A program made the translations under genes and the position numbers. Below the pieces are notes generated by a model. That model was not told the DNA's origin. It searched no databases and saw only the letters and a program-made list of their open reading frames with translations. This document shows positions 21,652-33,156 of a stretch of DNA of 64,000 bases, piece after piece (position 1 is the stretch's first letter; every line of letters begins with the position of its first letter). The DNA is from Siphonodentalium dalli (Eukaryota > Mollusca > Scaphopoda > Gadilida > Siphonodentaliidae): the NCBI GenBank assembly GCA_032622095.1, contig CP136063.1, positions 73,819,980-73,883,979 of the forward strand. The letters run 5' to 3'.

Positions 21652-23900
21652 TCTATTTTTTTTTAATTTAATATGTGCATACCAATTAGGCAATGCTAAT
21701 ATTTCTACTTTCTAAAGTTGTGCGATCCGTCATTCAAGTAGACACAGATTTGATTGTGCTGGATACATGCTACATTCATGTTGTCAAATTTACTACCTGT
21801 ACATGTATCTTAACCGGGTTGAGGATTTTGTGCCTGCTGCTACTTACCCATACAATACATCTATAAATACATAATTTGTTTGTATCACATCATTTGTAAC
21901 ATATAAATTCAAAATAAGGAAGCATATAATAATATATTGAGAGTAGGGCCACCATGCAATTGACTCGAATAATGGTCTTAAGACACATACATGTATAGGG
22001 CAATTCCATGACACAGAAAGAAATATGTGAAAAAAAATTAATCTTGCACATTGACTAAACGAAATTAGTGTAATGTCAGTCATGCATACTTTGGTCAACA
22101 AAAAATATTTCATTTTGGTTCCAAGCTCAAATTTTGCTTTTACATGATCTTGAAATATCTACCATGAAAAATTAACAAAGAGAATCAAGTGGGTTTCTTT
22201 AAGTTTAAGACAAATTTAATTTGAAAACAAGTTGGAACATTGCCTTGATATTTTCATGTAGTGTCAGTCACGCTAACATTGAATGATGCCATGTTATCAT
22301 CGCTTGACTAAATTCAGAATAATGCACCTATTTTGGGTGCACCCTGGCAAAAACCAGAATCACACATTGAAGTAAGATTTATAGTTATTTCTGTTGCTCG
22401 TATCATCACATTGAATCTTGAAAAAGTTCTTTGAATGTAATGTCAGTCACGTGGAATTTCCCTATAGCAGTTCTAGTATGGTGGCAGAACAATACACAGT
22501 TTTTCGTTTGGAGAATATATCCAGTAAAACCAAATAAGCATGTACCTGATGGTATTAACAATATATATTTACCGGTATATATTTTATTTCCTTTATTTAT
22601 TTAATATGGTTATTATTTTATTTTATTTTTTTCTCAATAGGTGCATACCAGTTTAAATAGATGAAAAACTAACTCGTCTATTCTTAAAGGTACTCAATCC
22701 GAATTTGCGCTCGCAAATTACTATTTCCCCTGCCTCGGGGGTAAAAAAAAACAATTTAAAAAAAAACATTCAATCCGAGTCGTGGAACCCATCCACCAAA
22801 GCTAGGAATCATCAGATATCGATGTTTGAAATCAATTATTTTAATTTTAAGTGGCCCAGTAAACTGTCGACGAGAAGAACTTATCTGACCAGATAGGGGA
22901 TGAAGATCGATAACTATAAAATCCAGTGGCATTTTTTGTGTCAGATATTAGACAACTGGCCAAATTTCGTTGAACAGAACGGTGATAAATAACAGGTTTT
23001 GGGCAAATTTATACTATAGTTGACTGTGGTTAGCATTATTTTTGGGCAATTAATCGATTCCGATCATTTTTTTGTTGTTGTTGGAATCTGATGACATGGG
23101 GACCGTCGAATCGGATCGAGTACCTTTAATCTCAACTAGAAATTGTCAAAGTTCTCATTCTATGTATGATTCAACTAAATTGAACTAATCACTTTTATAT
23201 ATGGATGATAGTTAAACAGTTTTGAGGTAGAAATTGGGCAATGGTTCAACATATCTTGTTCCTATATTTAGTTTTTTGCCCACAGTTGCAAAATCTTCCC
23301 GAAAAATTTAAGTGGAAGAAGTTGATGTGTAGATTATTTGTATTAATTATCATATGGTCCAAAGATGTGTGTTTGAATGCATCACGAGACTGGTCATCTC
23401 GATAAGCATAATGTTTGAAGACCAGTCAGGGGTATAGGCTCTCCCCTATGACTTTCCTCTTCCCGAAAGGTTGGTGGAAGGGGTAATAAAAGGAGGCATA
23501 GCCCTATATGATGCAGCCCAACGCACGATCCAGTACTGCATGTGTTGTTAATATACTTATATCAGTTTCTGATTAGTTAATCTTGGAAAACTAGGCAATA
23601 CAGATATTTATACTTTACAACTTAAGTTGGGTGATTGGGCATTCAAGTAGACACAGATTTGATTTGACTGGATACACACATCATTCATGTTGTCAATTTA
23701 GCTACCTTAACCGGGTTGAGGATTATGGTGCCATGACTTGCTGCTTCTTGCACGTACAATACAACTATAAATACATACAATACATTTACAAATACATAAT
23801 TTGGCTATATTAGATTATTTATTATATATAATATTTAAAGAGGTAGCATATGGTAATATATAGATAGAAGAGCCACCATGCAATTGACTCTGGAGAAGAT
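21453..23900. repeat. Degenerate direct duplications
   Basis: Two pairs of direct repeats interleave: AGCAGTTCTAGAATGGCGGC plus about 70 bp at 21453 recurs at 22465; and CATTCAAGTAGACACAGATT through TTAACCGGGTTGAGGATT at about 21731-21830 recurs at 23640-23730, each followed by TATAAATACAT words. They suggest an old tandem duplication of a roughly 1-2 kb unit. The first repeat's second copy directly follows the MITE at 21994-22466. An (AT)n/(T)n run lies at about 21615-21665. Confidence 0.6.
21994..22466. mobile_element. MITE with GGGCAATTCC termini
   Basis: The left end TATAGGGCAATTCCATGACA and the right end complemented TATAGGGAAATTCCACGTGA are inverted repeats, flanked by TA. The interior repeats TGTCAGTCA(C/T)G three times (about 22075, 22262, 22441). 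About 470 bp, no coding capacity. Confidence 0.6.
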
Positions 23901-25061
23901 CTTGGTATAATGTTATATGGGCATTCTGTTTTAGGGGGGTGACAATTACTTGTTGATCAGGTAACAATCTATTTTCCCATTAAATTATGTGAAGATCAGT
24001 TGATGGGTAAAAGTCTCAATGATGCTAGATTCCCATGTGGTTTTCTTAATTACTTTCAAATAGTTCTGGTCCGCAGTCATGCATGGGAATGGAGGTGGCG
24101 CACATGCTCAAAATAAAATATAATATGGTTTTACCAGAAATTTAGATAGAATGAGATATAATCTCATTGTAATTAATGATTTAAGATTCATCAAGCAGAG
24201 CTAGTTTCAGTTAGAATAGTCTACAATTCATTCTTAAGCATGTTCAGTGTACTTTTAAGGATTCTATATCTCTTCAGCCAGCTTTTCAGCAACTAACTCA
24301 ACTTAAATATTTGATGAAATTTTGTTTTTCTTTTCTTTGGGAATTAGATGTTTAGCTCAGGCAACAGAATTACAGTGGGAAAAACATTGTGCGACTCAGT
24401 GTAAAAGCATATATGAATGTTGTAAAGTTGGAATAATTTGTAACAATTGCTAACCTAGTTGTGAACAGATATTTTTGTCCTAGAAAAAAATGCAGAATGT
24501 CTATTTGATTATCTATCAAATAAAGTAATTATTAAGTTTTTCAAAGACAGAAAGATCTTGGAAGAAACACAAAAGAGATACACAATCCTAAAAATATTCA
24601 CTTGGTTTTTGGCCTATTAAGTCAATTGGTATGTTTTAAAAGGAGAAATATTAGTTCATTTAACATGCTTTACTATCAGTTTAGTAAATATACTGATTTC
24701 ATGCGGTGTTGGGGAGTTAACGAGGAAATCTTCTGATTTTAAGTACATGTAATTAAATTTGGGTCAGGTTGTCAATTTTATTGTTAGAACTAAATTGGAT
24801 GATTTATCTATTTGGCCCAAATGGGCTGTGTGGGAGCTGAGTGTCCCTTTTACTGGCAAGTATTCGTGGGATAAATGCAGATATGGTTATTTATTCTATG
24901 TCGTTTATCTTGAACGATATAAAGATATAAAGGGTGGGGTCTTTTAAGAATATTCATTCAGATTTATATATATATCAGTTGAGTAGACGCGTACTCATGT
25001 TGTAGATAGTGAAGGTAGTGGAAAACAAGATGATTAACATTTTATGGAGACAAATAGTTCA
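23901..25061. other. No recognisable gene
   Basis: The ORF2 expected after LINE ORF1 on the minus strand is not found here: translations of both strands show no endonuclease or RT motif. The function of a 62-codon plus frame at 24759-24947 is unknown and it is probably not real. Confidence 0.45.
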
Positions 25062-26367
25062 TTAGAAGCTCTTTGCTTCCTCGATGGTCTTTAGCTGCAC
25101 TTTGTTTGACTCTTCAGTTTTCTTGGCATAGATGTTCCCTTAGAAGGTCCAGTATGCTGCTATTTTTGTGGCCTTCTTTTTGTCTGCTAGTTCTTTTATA
25201 ATCATACGCCTCGATTCAGTAAGAGCCTCTGTTATAATGATTTTGCTTTTGCCTTTTAAGTTTTTCTTATTAGCAAACACATCTCTTCGAGCATACCAAT
25301 TGCTAAATCGAGCAATTAGTTGACATGTTCTTGCAGAGGTGGGTGCAGAATCATTTTGTTTTGAGGCTCCAGATTTTATGGCACCAAGGGGGTGTGCATT
25401 GCTGATGTCCGTTGGGTGCAGCATCACTCCAAGTTTTTCTCCACAAAGTTCTGTGATGATTGTTTTGGCATTTATATCCTTGGGATTGGTTATGTGGTTA
25501 GGGACCGGTACATTATGGAATCTAAGGCAATTTGACCTGCTATACTGTTCTCCTTTCTCGAATAAGATGTCACAGTGCTTTACGGCCTCATTGAATTTTC
25601 TATCCACTAGGTCATTTACCCAAGAAATATCTGTTTCGTAGTTTCACATTTGATTTTTGTGCAGCTTTAACCTGAAGTTCAGCATTTTCATATTTTAGTT
25701 GTTGTACCTCCATTTTTAGTGTATGTACCTCAGTTTTCATGGATGTCACTTCGTCTCTCACTGAATTTATCTCCTGTTGTGTGTTTGTAAGGCTAGTCAT
25801 CACTGATTCTTCTATGGTTTTGTTCATTTGACCAAACATGTTTGATAGGCTTCTCATCTAATTTGTTAATGTCTCAAATTCTGTCTTCATGCACACACTT
25901 ATCTGATCTTTTATTGTTCTATTTATGTGCTCATCAAGGTTATCAGAATCATCATTTAATGTTTTACGTTTCTTTTTTTCACTTGATCTGAAGGACCTCA
26001 TATTTTCAGACACAACATTTAAAGTATCTATGTAAGATTTTGGTGGCTGGCATGGTGAGTTGAATATGGATTTACCAAATGTAGGCTTTGGAGTAGCACC
26101 CTGGCTTGAAGAAAAATCATAGCTGACATCAGCAACTGAATTTATAATATTTGACACCGTATCCATGGCGACTTGTGAAACATTTAAGTTTAGAGCTTTG
26201 TCACTGGAATTTACGGTAGCAATCATGTCGGGAGGTTGACTGAAGTCAGTACTTATTTTAGATGTATCCGTTTGGTTTGCAGGTTTCTTATTTTGTGTGA
26301 GAAGAGCTGAATCTGAGTCAGCTTGTAGGAGCTGGGTTTCTTTCATGTCCGCCATCTTTGTTGACAT
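25062..26367 (-). pseudogene. LINE ORF1 (coiled coil plus RNA-binding region), broken
   Basis: Minus strand from ATG at 26367: a Ser/Thr-rich N-terminal part with SSDKALNLNVSQ and a basic stretch near KKKRKTLND; an in-frame stop at 25860-25858; then, still in the same frame, a heptad-like coiled coil (MTSLTNTQQEINSVRDEVTS, then MKTEVHTLKMEVQQL). A frameshift near 25610 leads to EQYSRSNCLRFHNVP, LCGEKLGVMLHPTDISNAHP, and LIARFSNWYARRDVFANKK, the RNA-binding core of LINE ORF1 proteins. An in-frame TAA at 25142-25140 is followed by 24 more codons and a normal stop at 25062. Total about 434 codons. In intact relatives this protein packages LINE RNA. No ORF2 follows. Confidence 0.8.
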
Positions 26368-26604
26368 TCTTTGCCGATTACCGTTCTATTTATAGAATAC
26401 AATTTTGTTCAATATGGAGTTCGATATTTAGTGGCAAATTTCTCTGAGATTGTATACCTGTTCTCCCTTTTGTTCACGATATACTTAGTATAGGTTCTTC
26501 CGTTGTCTTCATACTATTTTGGCATGTTCAGGCTTATATATACCCCGTCCCGAAGCAAAAAAAAAACACAGACAGCGATTTTTTCCGACTAGTCAAGTGT
26601 CGCC
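26368..26604 (-). other. Probable 5' UTR of the ORF1-bearing LINE
   Basis: Minus-strand sequence between the broken RT and the ORF1 start. It begins about AATGGCGACACTTGACTAGT. The change from RT coding to this GC-richer stretch marks the junction of the two LINEs, within a few bases of 26604. Confidence 0.4.
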
Positions 26605-28703
26605 ATTTTGTCGTGCCTCGTTGAGATAGCTTCGAACCCATTCGTTTGCCATGCATCTAATTCCATAATGTCCCATTTTTGTAAGTAAAATGTCATGGTT
26701 TATTGTGTCAAAAGCTTTTGACAGTTCAAAAAAAGGGCTACGGTGGAATCTTTCATGGGCTTGTCGTTATTTTTCACAGCATGATCCAGTAGATGAATGA
26801 TGGGATGGAAAGTTGAATGGTTAGGGGGAAATCCGTACTGATGTTTAAATAAGATGTCCATTTCATTAAGAAAATCAACTAAACGTTTTTGCATTAGTTT
26901 TTCGAGTAGTATAGATAATGCGGAACGAATGCTTATTGGACGATAATTGTTTATATCCCGCTTGTCACTATTTTTGGGTATTGGTACAACTTTAGCTATT
27001 TTCATTTTTGTTGGAAACGACTTTTTCGAACGACAAGTTCAATATATGCTTTAATGCTGGTGCTACTGAAAATATGGTTTCCTTATACGTTTTGTAGATA
27101 TTCCATTGAAGTCACTGCTGGTTTTCCCATTCATTGAGTAGCAAGTTAAAATAACCTTTTGGATTGTGGTGGGCATAATATTTAGCTTGTTGCTTTGTCT
27201 ATTCGTTAAATAATCGAGGAAGTTTACATCTATGTGATTTTCAATAAGTTCTGTGGTCTTGTGACCTATATTGGAAACATTCGTTACATTTTTCAGCGAT
27301 AGTATCAGGATTTGTGAAATGTAAGTTATCATGCAGAACATTCGGGTAGCCATCCGTATTTTTGTCTCATTTTAATGTACCTTTGAGGGTCTTCCGTGTT
27401 TCTTATAGATTATACTTATTCTTTTCTAATATCTCACAGTAATACATACTTTTACATTTCAGGATAAGTTTGTTATATAGTTGTCGATATTTGAGGTAGG
27501 AATTCGTATGGATGCAGGAGGACGAGCTTTGTTTACGGGTATATAGTTCTTGTTTCTTAAGTGGAGATCTTATTAATCTGGTGGTCATCCATGTTTGCGT
27601 TTGATGAACTTTTTAGGTATGTTTTGAGTTATGGGCGGTAAAGCTACGTTGTATGCTGTTAAACGGATATCCAAAACGTTTTCTTATGCTTGATCTACAT
27701 TGTTACAATTACAGACCGAATGGAAATGACATAATTTAAGAGTATCGGTGAATCTATTAATATTTTCTGGGGAAAAGTTTCGTCTGGGAGTTCGCTTAGT
27801 TTCATGTGGGTTTTTAATAGGTTATGACCTTCGGCGTCAGTGAAAAATACCCCAAAAGTGGTCAGATAAGTCACATGTACCTATGCCAGAGCAGTGTTCA
27901 CTAAGAGATTATTTGTGTATATACATGTATGAGCTATAAGGGTCGCTGAGTGATCTGTCATTCTTGTCGGGTTTGTTATTACGGGCACGACTCCTCGTGT
28001 GAATACATTGTTTAAAAAGTCGTTTGTTTTTTTTGTGCGCATCGAAATTTAGTAGATCGATATTGAAATCACCGATTATGTAGGACTTATTATTTTTGAT
28101 TATATCTAAGATGGCGTCGAATTTAGAAGGAAACTTGTCAAGGTCAGCTTTTTAAACTAAGCTCGTTAGGTCTATAAATACATCCTATGCTATAGATTTC
28201 GTGTTTTCCGAATTCAAGCTCAATGAGAACAGTTTCAATAACATGTGGGATAAATATTAATAGATCAGGTCTGTTTTTATACGTAATAGTGTCTCTTATG
28301 TAAATACCAACACCACCCATACCATCATCGTGATCAGGCCTTGATTCAAATTCGATTGGATGGTAACCGGAGAGTTAATAGTCCGATGCTTGGTGTATTT
28401 TAAATGTTTCGGTTAGCGCTATTATATCAAGATTGTTGTCATTGGTTTTCATGTCAAATAATAGATTTTGTACATTTTCAAAATTTGCGTTGACGCTTCT
28501 ACAGTTAAGACCAAACATTGGCAGTTTATTCTTCTTGTTGAGAATATCTTTCGCTTGTAAAGTCGAGAAGTAACGGTAATTGTTGTTATCAAATACGGAC
28601 AGAGTTGGTTCTTCATCTTCCTCTAGGCTAGCCCATTTTGGCGGCAAGATCAAAATTAATTGCTTCCCTAACCTCACTCAGTGTTACGTTATTTGTGGCC
28701 ATA
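26605..28703 (-). pseudogene. LINE ORF2, endonuclease to early RT, truncated
   Basis: The ORF seems to open with ATG at about 28703 (MATNNVTLSEVREAINFDL). After a frameshift come LPMFGLNCRSVNANFENVQN and NNLDIIALTETFKI (endonuclease start), then, past a stop at 28375, GYHPIEFESRPDHDDGMGGV, GCIYRPNE and SYIIGDFNIDLL. Further on, LIRSPLKKQELY and YRQLYNKLILKCKSMYY mark the linker. RT begins at 27005 (KIAKVVPIPK, YRPISI, LFKHQYGFPPNHST) and reaches AFDTINHDILLTKMG before breaking off near 26605 at WVRSYLNEARQ. The GVPQG and YADD blocks are absent. At least six stops or shifts. Downstream it meets what looks like the 5' UTR of the ORF1-bearing LINE. Confidence 0.85.
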
Positions 28704-28719
28704 ATGTGGTTTAATGATA

Positions 28720-31570
28720 TTTGTTATAACATTTGTGCCCTTGTTCAGCTCAGTTAGCATATATCAGTGGTTTGAGTTCGGTCTGCACTCGGCGTTGCAC
28801 ATGTAAACAGTTTTATACATTTTAAGATGCATATATGTTTTCAAGGTTCCTGGTATCGATACCTTTATTGAACGGAAAGGTCGAAAGGTCGCTGGTGCTG
28901 AACTTCCAACACAAATTTTGTTCAAACTGATGTCAGAGAAAAAAAGGTGAAACACCCAAGTATTATAAATAATTGAACTTTAGAATTTAAGCTATTTTCT
29001 ATTTCAAACGCATGTTTGTAGCTATGTCTGAAATTGCCATGGGTGTAATCGTGCAGCATGCATCGTGGTATTGACGTGGTATGCCCGTCGAGATTATGTA
29101 TTCCATCAATGTGAAACATGGGATCTGTTTGCTGTTGTGAAAGGGAAGTTTGTAACAATGAAAAAACAGTAATAAATTACAAAATACCTGGTGCCTAATA
29201 ATGAATTTCACTGTAAGTTCCGAATTTGAAATTGCATGATTTAATTGACTTTGCTTTTCGTCTCTTGCACTCGTGTATTTTCTCCCGGGAAATTCATTAA
29301 ATGTGGACCTACTCTCAGATAGTGTCAGCAAGATTATTAATTGTTGATAATATTTCGGCATTGAGACAAAGAGCTAAATTACCATCACTATTATTAATAT
29401 CAGCCTAAATCATCACAATCATTACTATTTGACCACCGCTATATTAGGCACATGAGATATAAGCTCACAAAAGTCACAAACAACTGAAAAAAGCATGCAA
29501 TCTCGAGCTGGATCACCCCTACTGTGAAGTAGATTATTGAGGAACAAGTATTAACAATTAAGTGAAATGTATTCCCTGCCTTGCAAAGATTTATCAAAGT
29601 TATAAAGTTCGCTGTCAAAACAGGTCAGAACATAAAACAGTTTTTCACCCAGGGTTTGTGTTTGACACTTCCGGTGAGAGAACGATAGACAGGAAGTGAA
29701 AGAAGAGCGGTTGCTTCGAAAGATGGATTTTATGGAGTGAGGATGAAAGATTAAAATGAACTAACTTATCAATATCAAAGAGCGAAGATCTGCGATCTTG
29801 GAATTGGAATACGTGTGCTATGTTACCAAATAGTACAGTTTGTACTGCATTGGTATAATATGATCGGGCATACACTCTCAAATATAGCAATTGACTTAGG
29901 TACTCCATAGAACCAAAAGCTGTAATAGTACCAAACAGTTTGATCCTACATGCACTTAGTCCCCGTCTAACGCTATTGAACCCAGATGAGTTGGTACTCC
30001 ACCGAGTACCAATCGTTGGCTCCATTCTGATTGGTGAGACCGTCACGTGTGTCGATATCGAGTGTATTGCAAATCATGGTCAAATTAAAGTAAAAAAATG
30101 GCGGCGCATCGACTCGCCGTCATAGATCTATCGTTTAAAAGTACCTTATAACAACAGAGGAACACGACACAACACCCGATTGCATCTTTATTTAAAGGCG
30201 AATTTGGACTCGACATACAGGTACACTTTTGAAGTTTTAGTGTGGCCTAAAATGAGTAAAGTTACCGTTACCCCATTGCTATAACAACGTCGGAAGAACA
30301 AAATGAAAAATTTAATTATTTTGGTTAAATTTGGCGAAATTGGATCAAACAGGTTACTTCTTGTGCTGTAGATGTTCTGGAATAATGTCAGCATTGTTTG
30401 ATTGGATGTGGATGTGAATCGGAGAAGCTGTTAAACTTAAAAAACCGGTCGATGTTGACATTTTTTAGTTGTTTACTTGTTAACTCGACTGTCACTGTGA
30501 GTGTGACTGTTCACAATAGTCTAACTGACACGAGAATAATTCCCCAAAGCTATGATGTCAACCACTAGTGATTAGTACATGATAATATCAACAACAACGT
30601 AGAAACTAATACAGTTTAGTCAGAATTGGTGTCGATATTGTCTTCTTCGGAATTAATTATCGCGAACTGACGTGTGGACACAGATCAGTCACTCGTCTCA
30701 TGATACATCATATTTCAACGAAACATATGTGTGGCCATGTCTACCAGTTTCGGAGTCTGCTGAACATTGTTTTGAATGTTTCTACGGAGTCCGCGATGAA
30801 CTGATTTATATTGTTGTGAATGTGATGTATGCATGAACTGGTTGTAGGCTGTTAATGACCGCAGTTGTACCGCCATTCAACCACAGTCAAATGGTATCAC
30901 CACGATTTATATTTGTCTTATACGGTATAACTTATCGCCCAGTTATGAGATAATGGCAGTCTGCTATTCTGTTGATCGAAACGACGTTGATGATGTGATA
31001 TTGTGGTGATATATTAATGGAATGAAGGGTAATCTCGGAGACACGGATACAATTCTGGGACACACATTATCACTGGATCCGTCACAAGCTTTTATTAGAA
31101 GTTGACTTTGTTCACTGTACCGGTAACGTAATACAGACATGCTCTAATTAATCGTCCCCTACAAGGTTGTAGAGCGTTAATGACACCGTTTATACCATAC
31201 CGCCGTTCAAACATGGTCATGTGGTTGACATGTGGCAACCGCGGGTAATCATACTACGGTAAGACATGCCAGAAATATACACTCTGTGGTGGTTATAACG
31301 CTGACTTTAAAAAGGTACGAAGTTCAGTCATGGTAGGATTGATCATGATTAATAGCATCAACGCGGTCGAGTAACACGGTAAAATCGGTGGTCAATGTCA
31401 TTAAGGGGGGGGGGGTCAATTAAAGCATAGCTATATACATACTTGTACATGTAGAGCATTTCAATTTCCAGATGCACCATGTTCTTATCAAAACATGTGT
31501 GGCTATCATTCTGAACGATTCGGCTAGTTCTACTGATATTTGTTATCGTTCCACTTGAAATGGTGCTACT
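28720..31570. other. No recognisable gene
   Basis: At 29865-30020 GGTACTCC and GGAGTACC words and a terminal ACACTCTCAAAT resemble the repeat at 41.4-41.75 kb, so a MITE may lie here. Around 30840 and 31160 GGTTGTAG(G/A)NNGTTAATGAC and CCGCCNTTCAA recur with spacing of about 320 bp. A run of nine G residues lies at about 31408. Several 60-130 codon open frames have no motif or codon pattern that I can support. Confidence 0.45.
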
Positions 31571-31574
31571 GATA

Positions 31575-31702
31575 TTAAAACTGACACCATGTTGTTAGCA
31601 AAATACCATTAAAGCGCTCACTAGTCGTCGCCACAAAATCTTGTGGCGACGACTAGTGAGCGCTTTAATGGTATTTTGCTAACAACATGGTGTCAGTTTT
31701 AA
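31575..31702. repeat. Perfect palindrome, 62-bp arms, 4-bp loop
   Basis: Positions 31575-31636 are exactly the reverse complement of 31641-31702; the loop is AATC. The arms begin TTAAAACTGACACC and end GTCGCCACAA. Symmetry of this length without one mismatch points to a recent origin, either a foldback MITE or an inverted duplication. The outer bases TTAAAAC/GTTTTAA could be termini with a TTAA-like target, but no duplication outside was seen. Confidence 0.95.
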
Positions 31703-32109
31703 TTAACCAAAGTTTATGGTATCCCCATTGTTGAGTATTTTCCTTATCACATGCTATTTACATACTGTACAACAGGTTCTGGAACATAATTTGGCTTTCT
31801 TCACATAATGCAGCATAGGAACGACGACAATTACATACTATTTACACGATATTTATTATGGGTATAAAGAAAGGTATGAGTGAACCACAGATTAACTATA
31901 ATAGCATGATCGGGCTCAAATAGACCGATCGGTCTTCCTGGCAGAGCGCTCGCTGTTGTAAGAGTGGGAACTCTAAATTTCTTGACAATTTGAATGTTTG
32001 TTTGAATATCTATATACATGTATGTTTATTTTGAATATTCTCATAAATAATGATATGGTGTCCTGCAAAAGAGATCAGAATTAATTGTGTTTTAAGTATT
32101 GGTTTGCTA

Positions 32110-32808
32110 ACCGTATCCCACATGCATGTTGGCTGTGAAAGACCGATCAGTATATTTTTGCCCGACCATGTTATTATACATGTAGATCGATTTGTGGTTC
32201 ATCCAGACCTGTTTCAGATGTCTGATTTATTGTGTTAAACGGTTCAAGCCCATTATTGCCAACGCATAACAATATATCTGCAATAAATCACAAACCGTTG
32301 TGATAAATCTCAAACATGTTTGCGATAAATTGTAAAGTATAATCACCAAGTAGTTTTTAGAGTTATCGTAATTCGTAAAGATGCTTGAGATTAATCGCAA
32401 AGGTTTGCGAGTTATCGCACAGGTGTTTGTGATTTATCGCAAAGTCTTTTTGTGATTTTATCACAAAGATTTCTCCCCTCATCACACATCCATGCTGGCT
32501 GTGAATGACCGGTCGCAATTATAGATTGATAGGTTGCTCATTCAGACCTGTTTAAGATGTCTGATTTATGTTTACTTTAATTACACACAAATTAAGAAAT
32601 TTGGACGATTATTTCAGACAATCAGACAAATTTTACTCCACGTGCATGCAGGCCATAGGTCAGGGAAATCCTGACACAGACCTGTTTAAGATGTCTGATT
32701 TAAAATGTTTACAGAAGCCCATTAGCGCCAAAAAACCTTTGCGACAAATCTCAAGCAACTTTTGGATAAATCGCAAAATATAATCACCCAGTACGTAGTC
32801 TGAGAGTT
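32110..32808. repeat. Tandem array of about 0.43-kb units, left part
   Basis: Each unit holds CATGC(A)TG(C/T)TGGCTGTGAA, GACCGATCGGTCTAT, CAGACCTGTTTNAGATGTCT, AAGCCCATTAGCGCC, and a block of TTGCGATAAATCGCAAA dyads. Units start near 32122 and 32485. The third is cut at 32808 by the LINE and resumes at 40391. No coding capacity. Confidence 0.8.
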
Positions 32809-33156
32809 TTTTTTTATATAAGTTTTTATTGAGACATTTGTGACAGTTTATAATATCAATACAATAATGTTGTTGACATGGAGTTGTAATGTCAATTATA
32901 AAACGAACAAAGTATATATCGACAAGAAAATTAAATGTCTGGGTTTTTTTTTAGATTTTTTGGGGGATGGGGGTTCTCTCGAAGGCAGACAACATCGACA
33001 CAGCGTCCAATATATTACAATGGATATATGTTTAAATTTGATTCATTTAGTTATGTTTAGTTTTGTTCATGTATGTATGGTATTTGGTTCAACCGAAAAT
33101 TTTGGCAGTGTGGATTTAGGACATAAAGGTATAAGTACAATATAAAGTTTTCAGTT

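Noticed and set aside
29645-30046. 133-codon minus frame at 30046-29645
   Set aside because: No family motif, no splice or start context, and it overlaps a probable MITE with GGTACTCC words.
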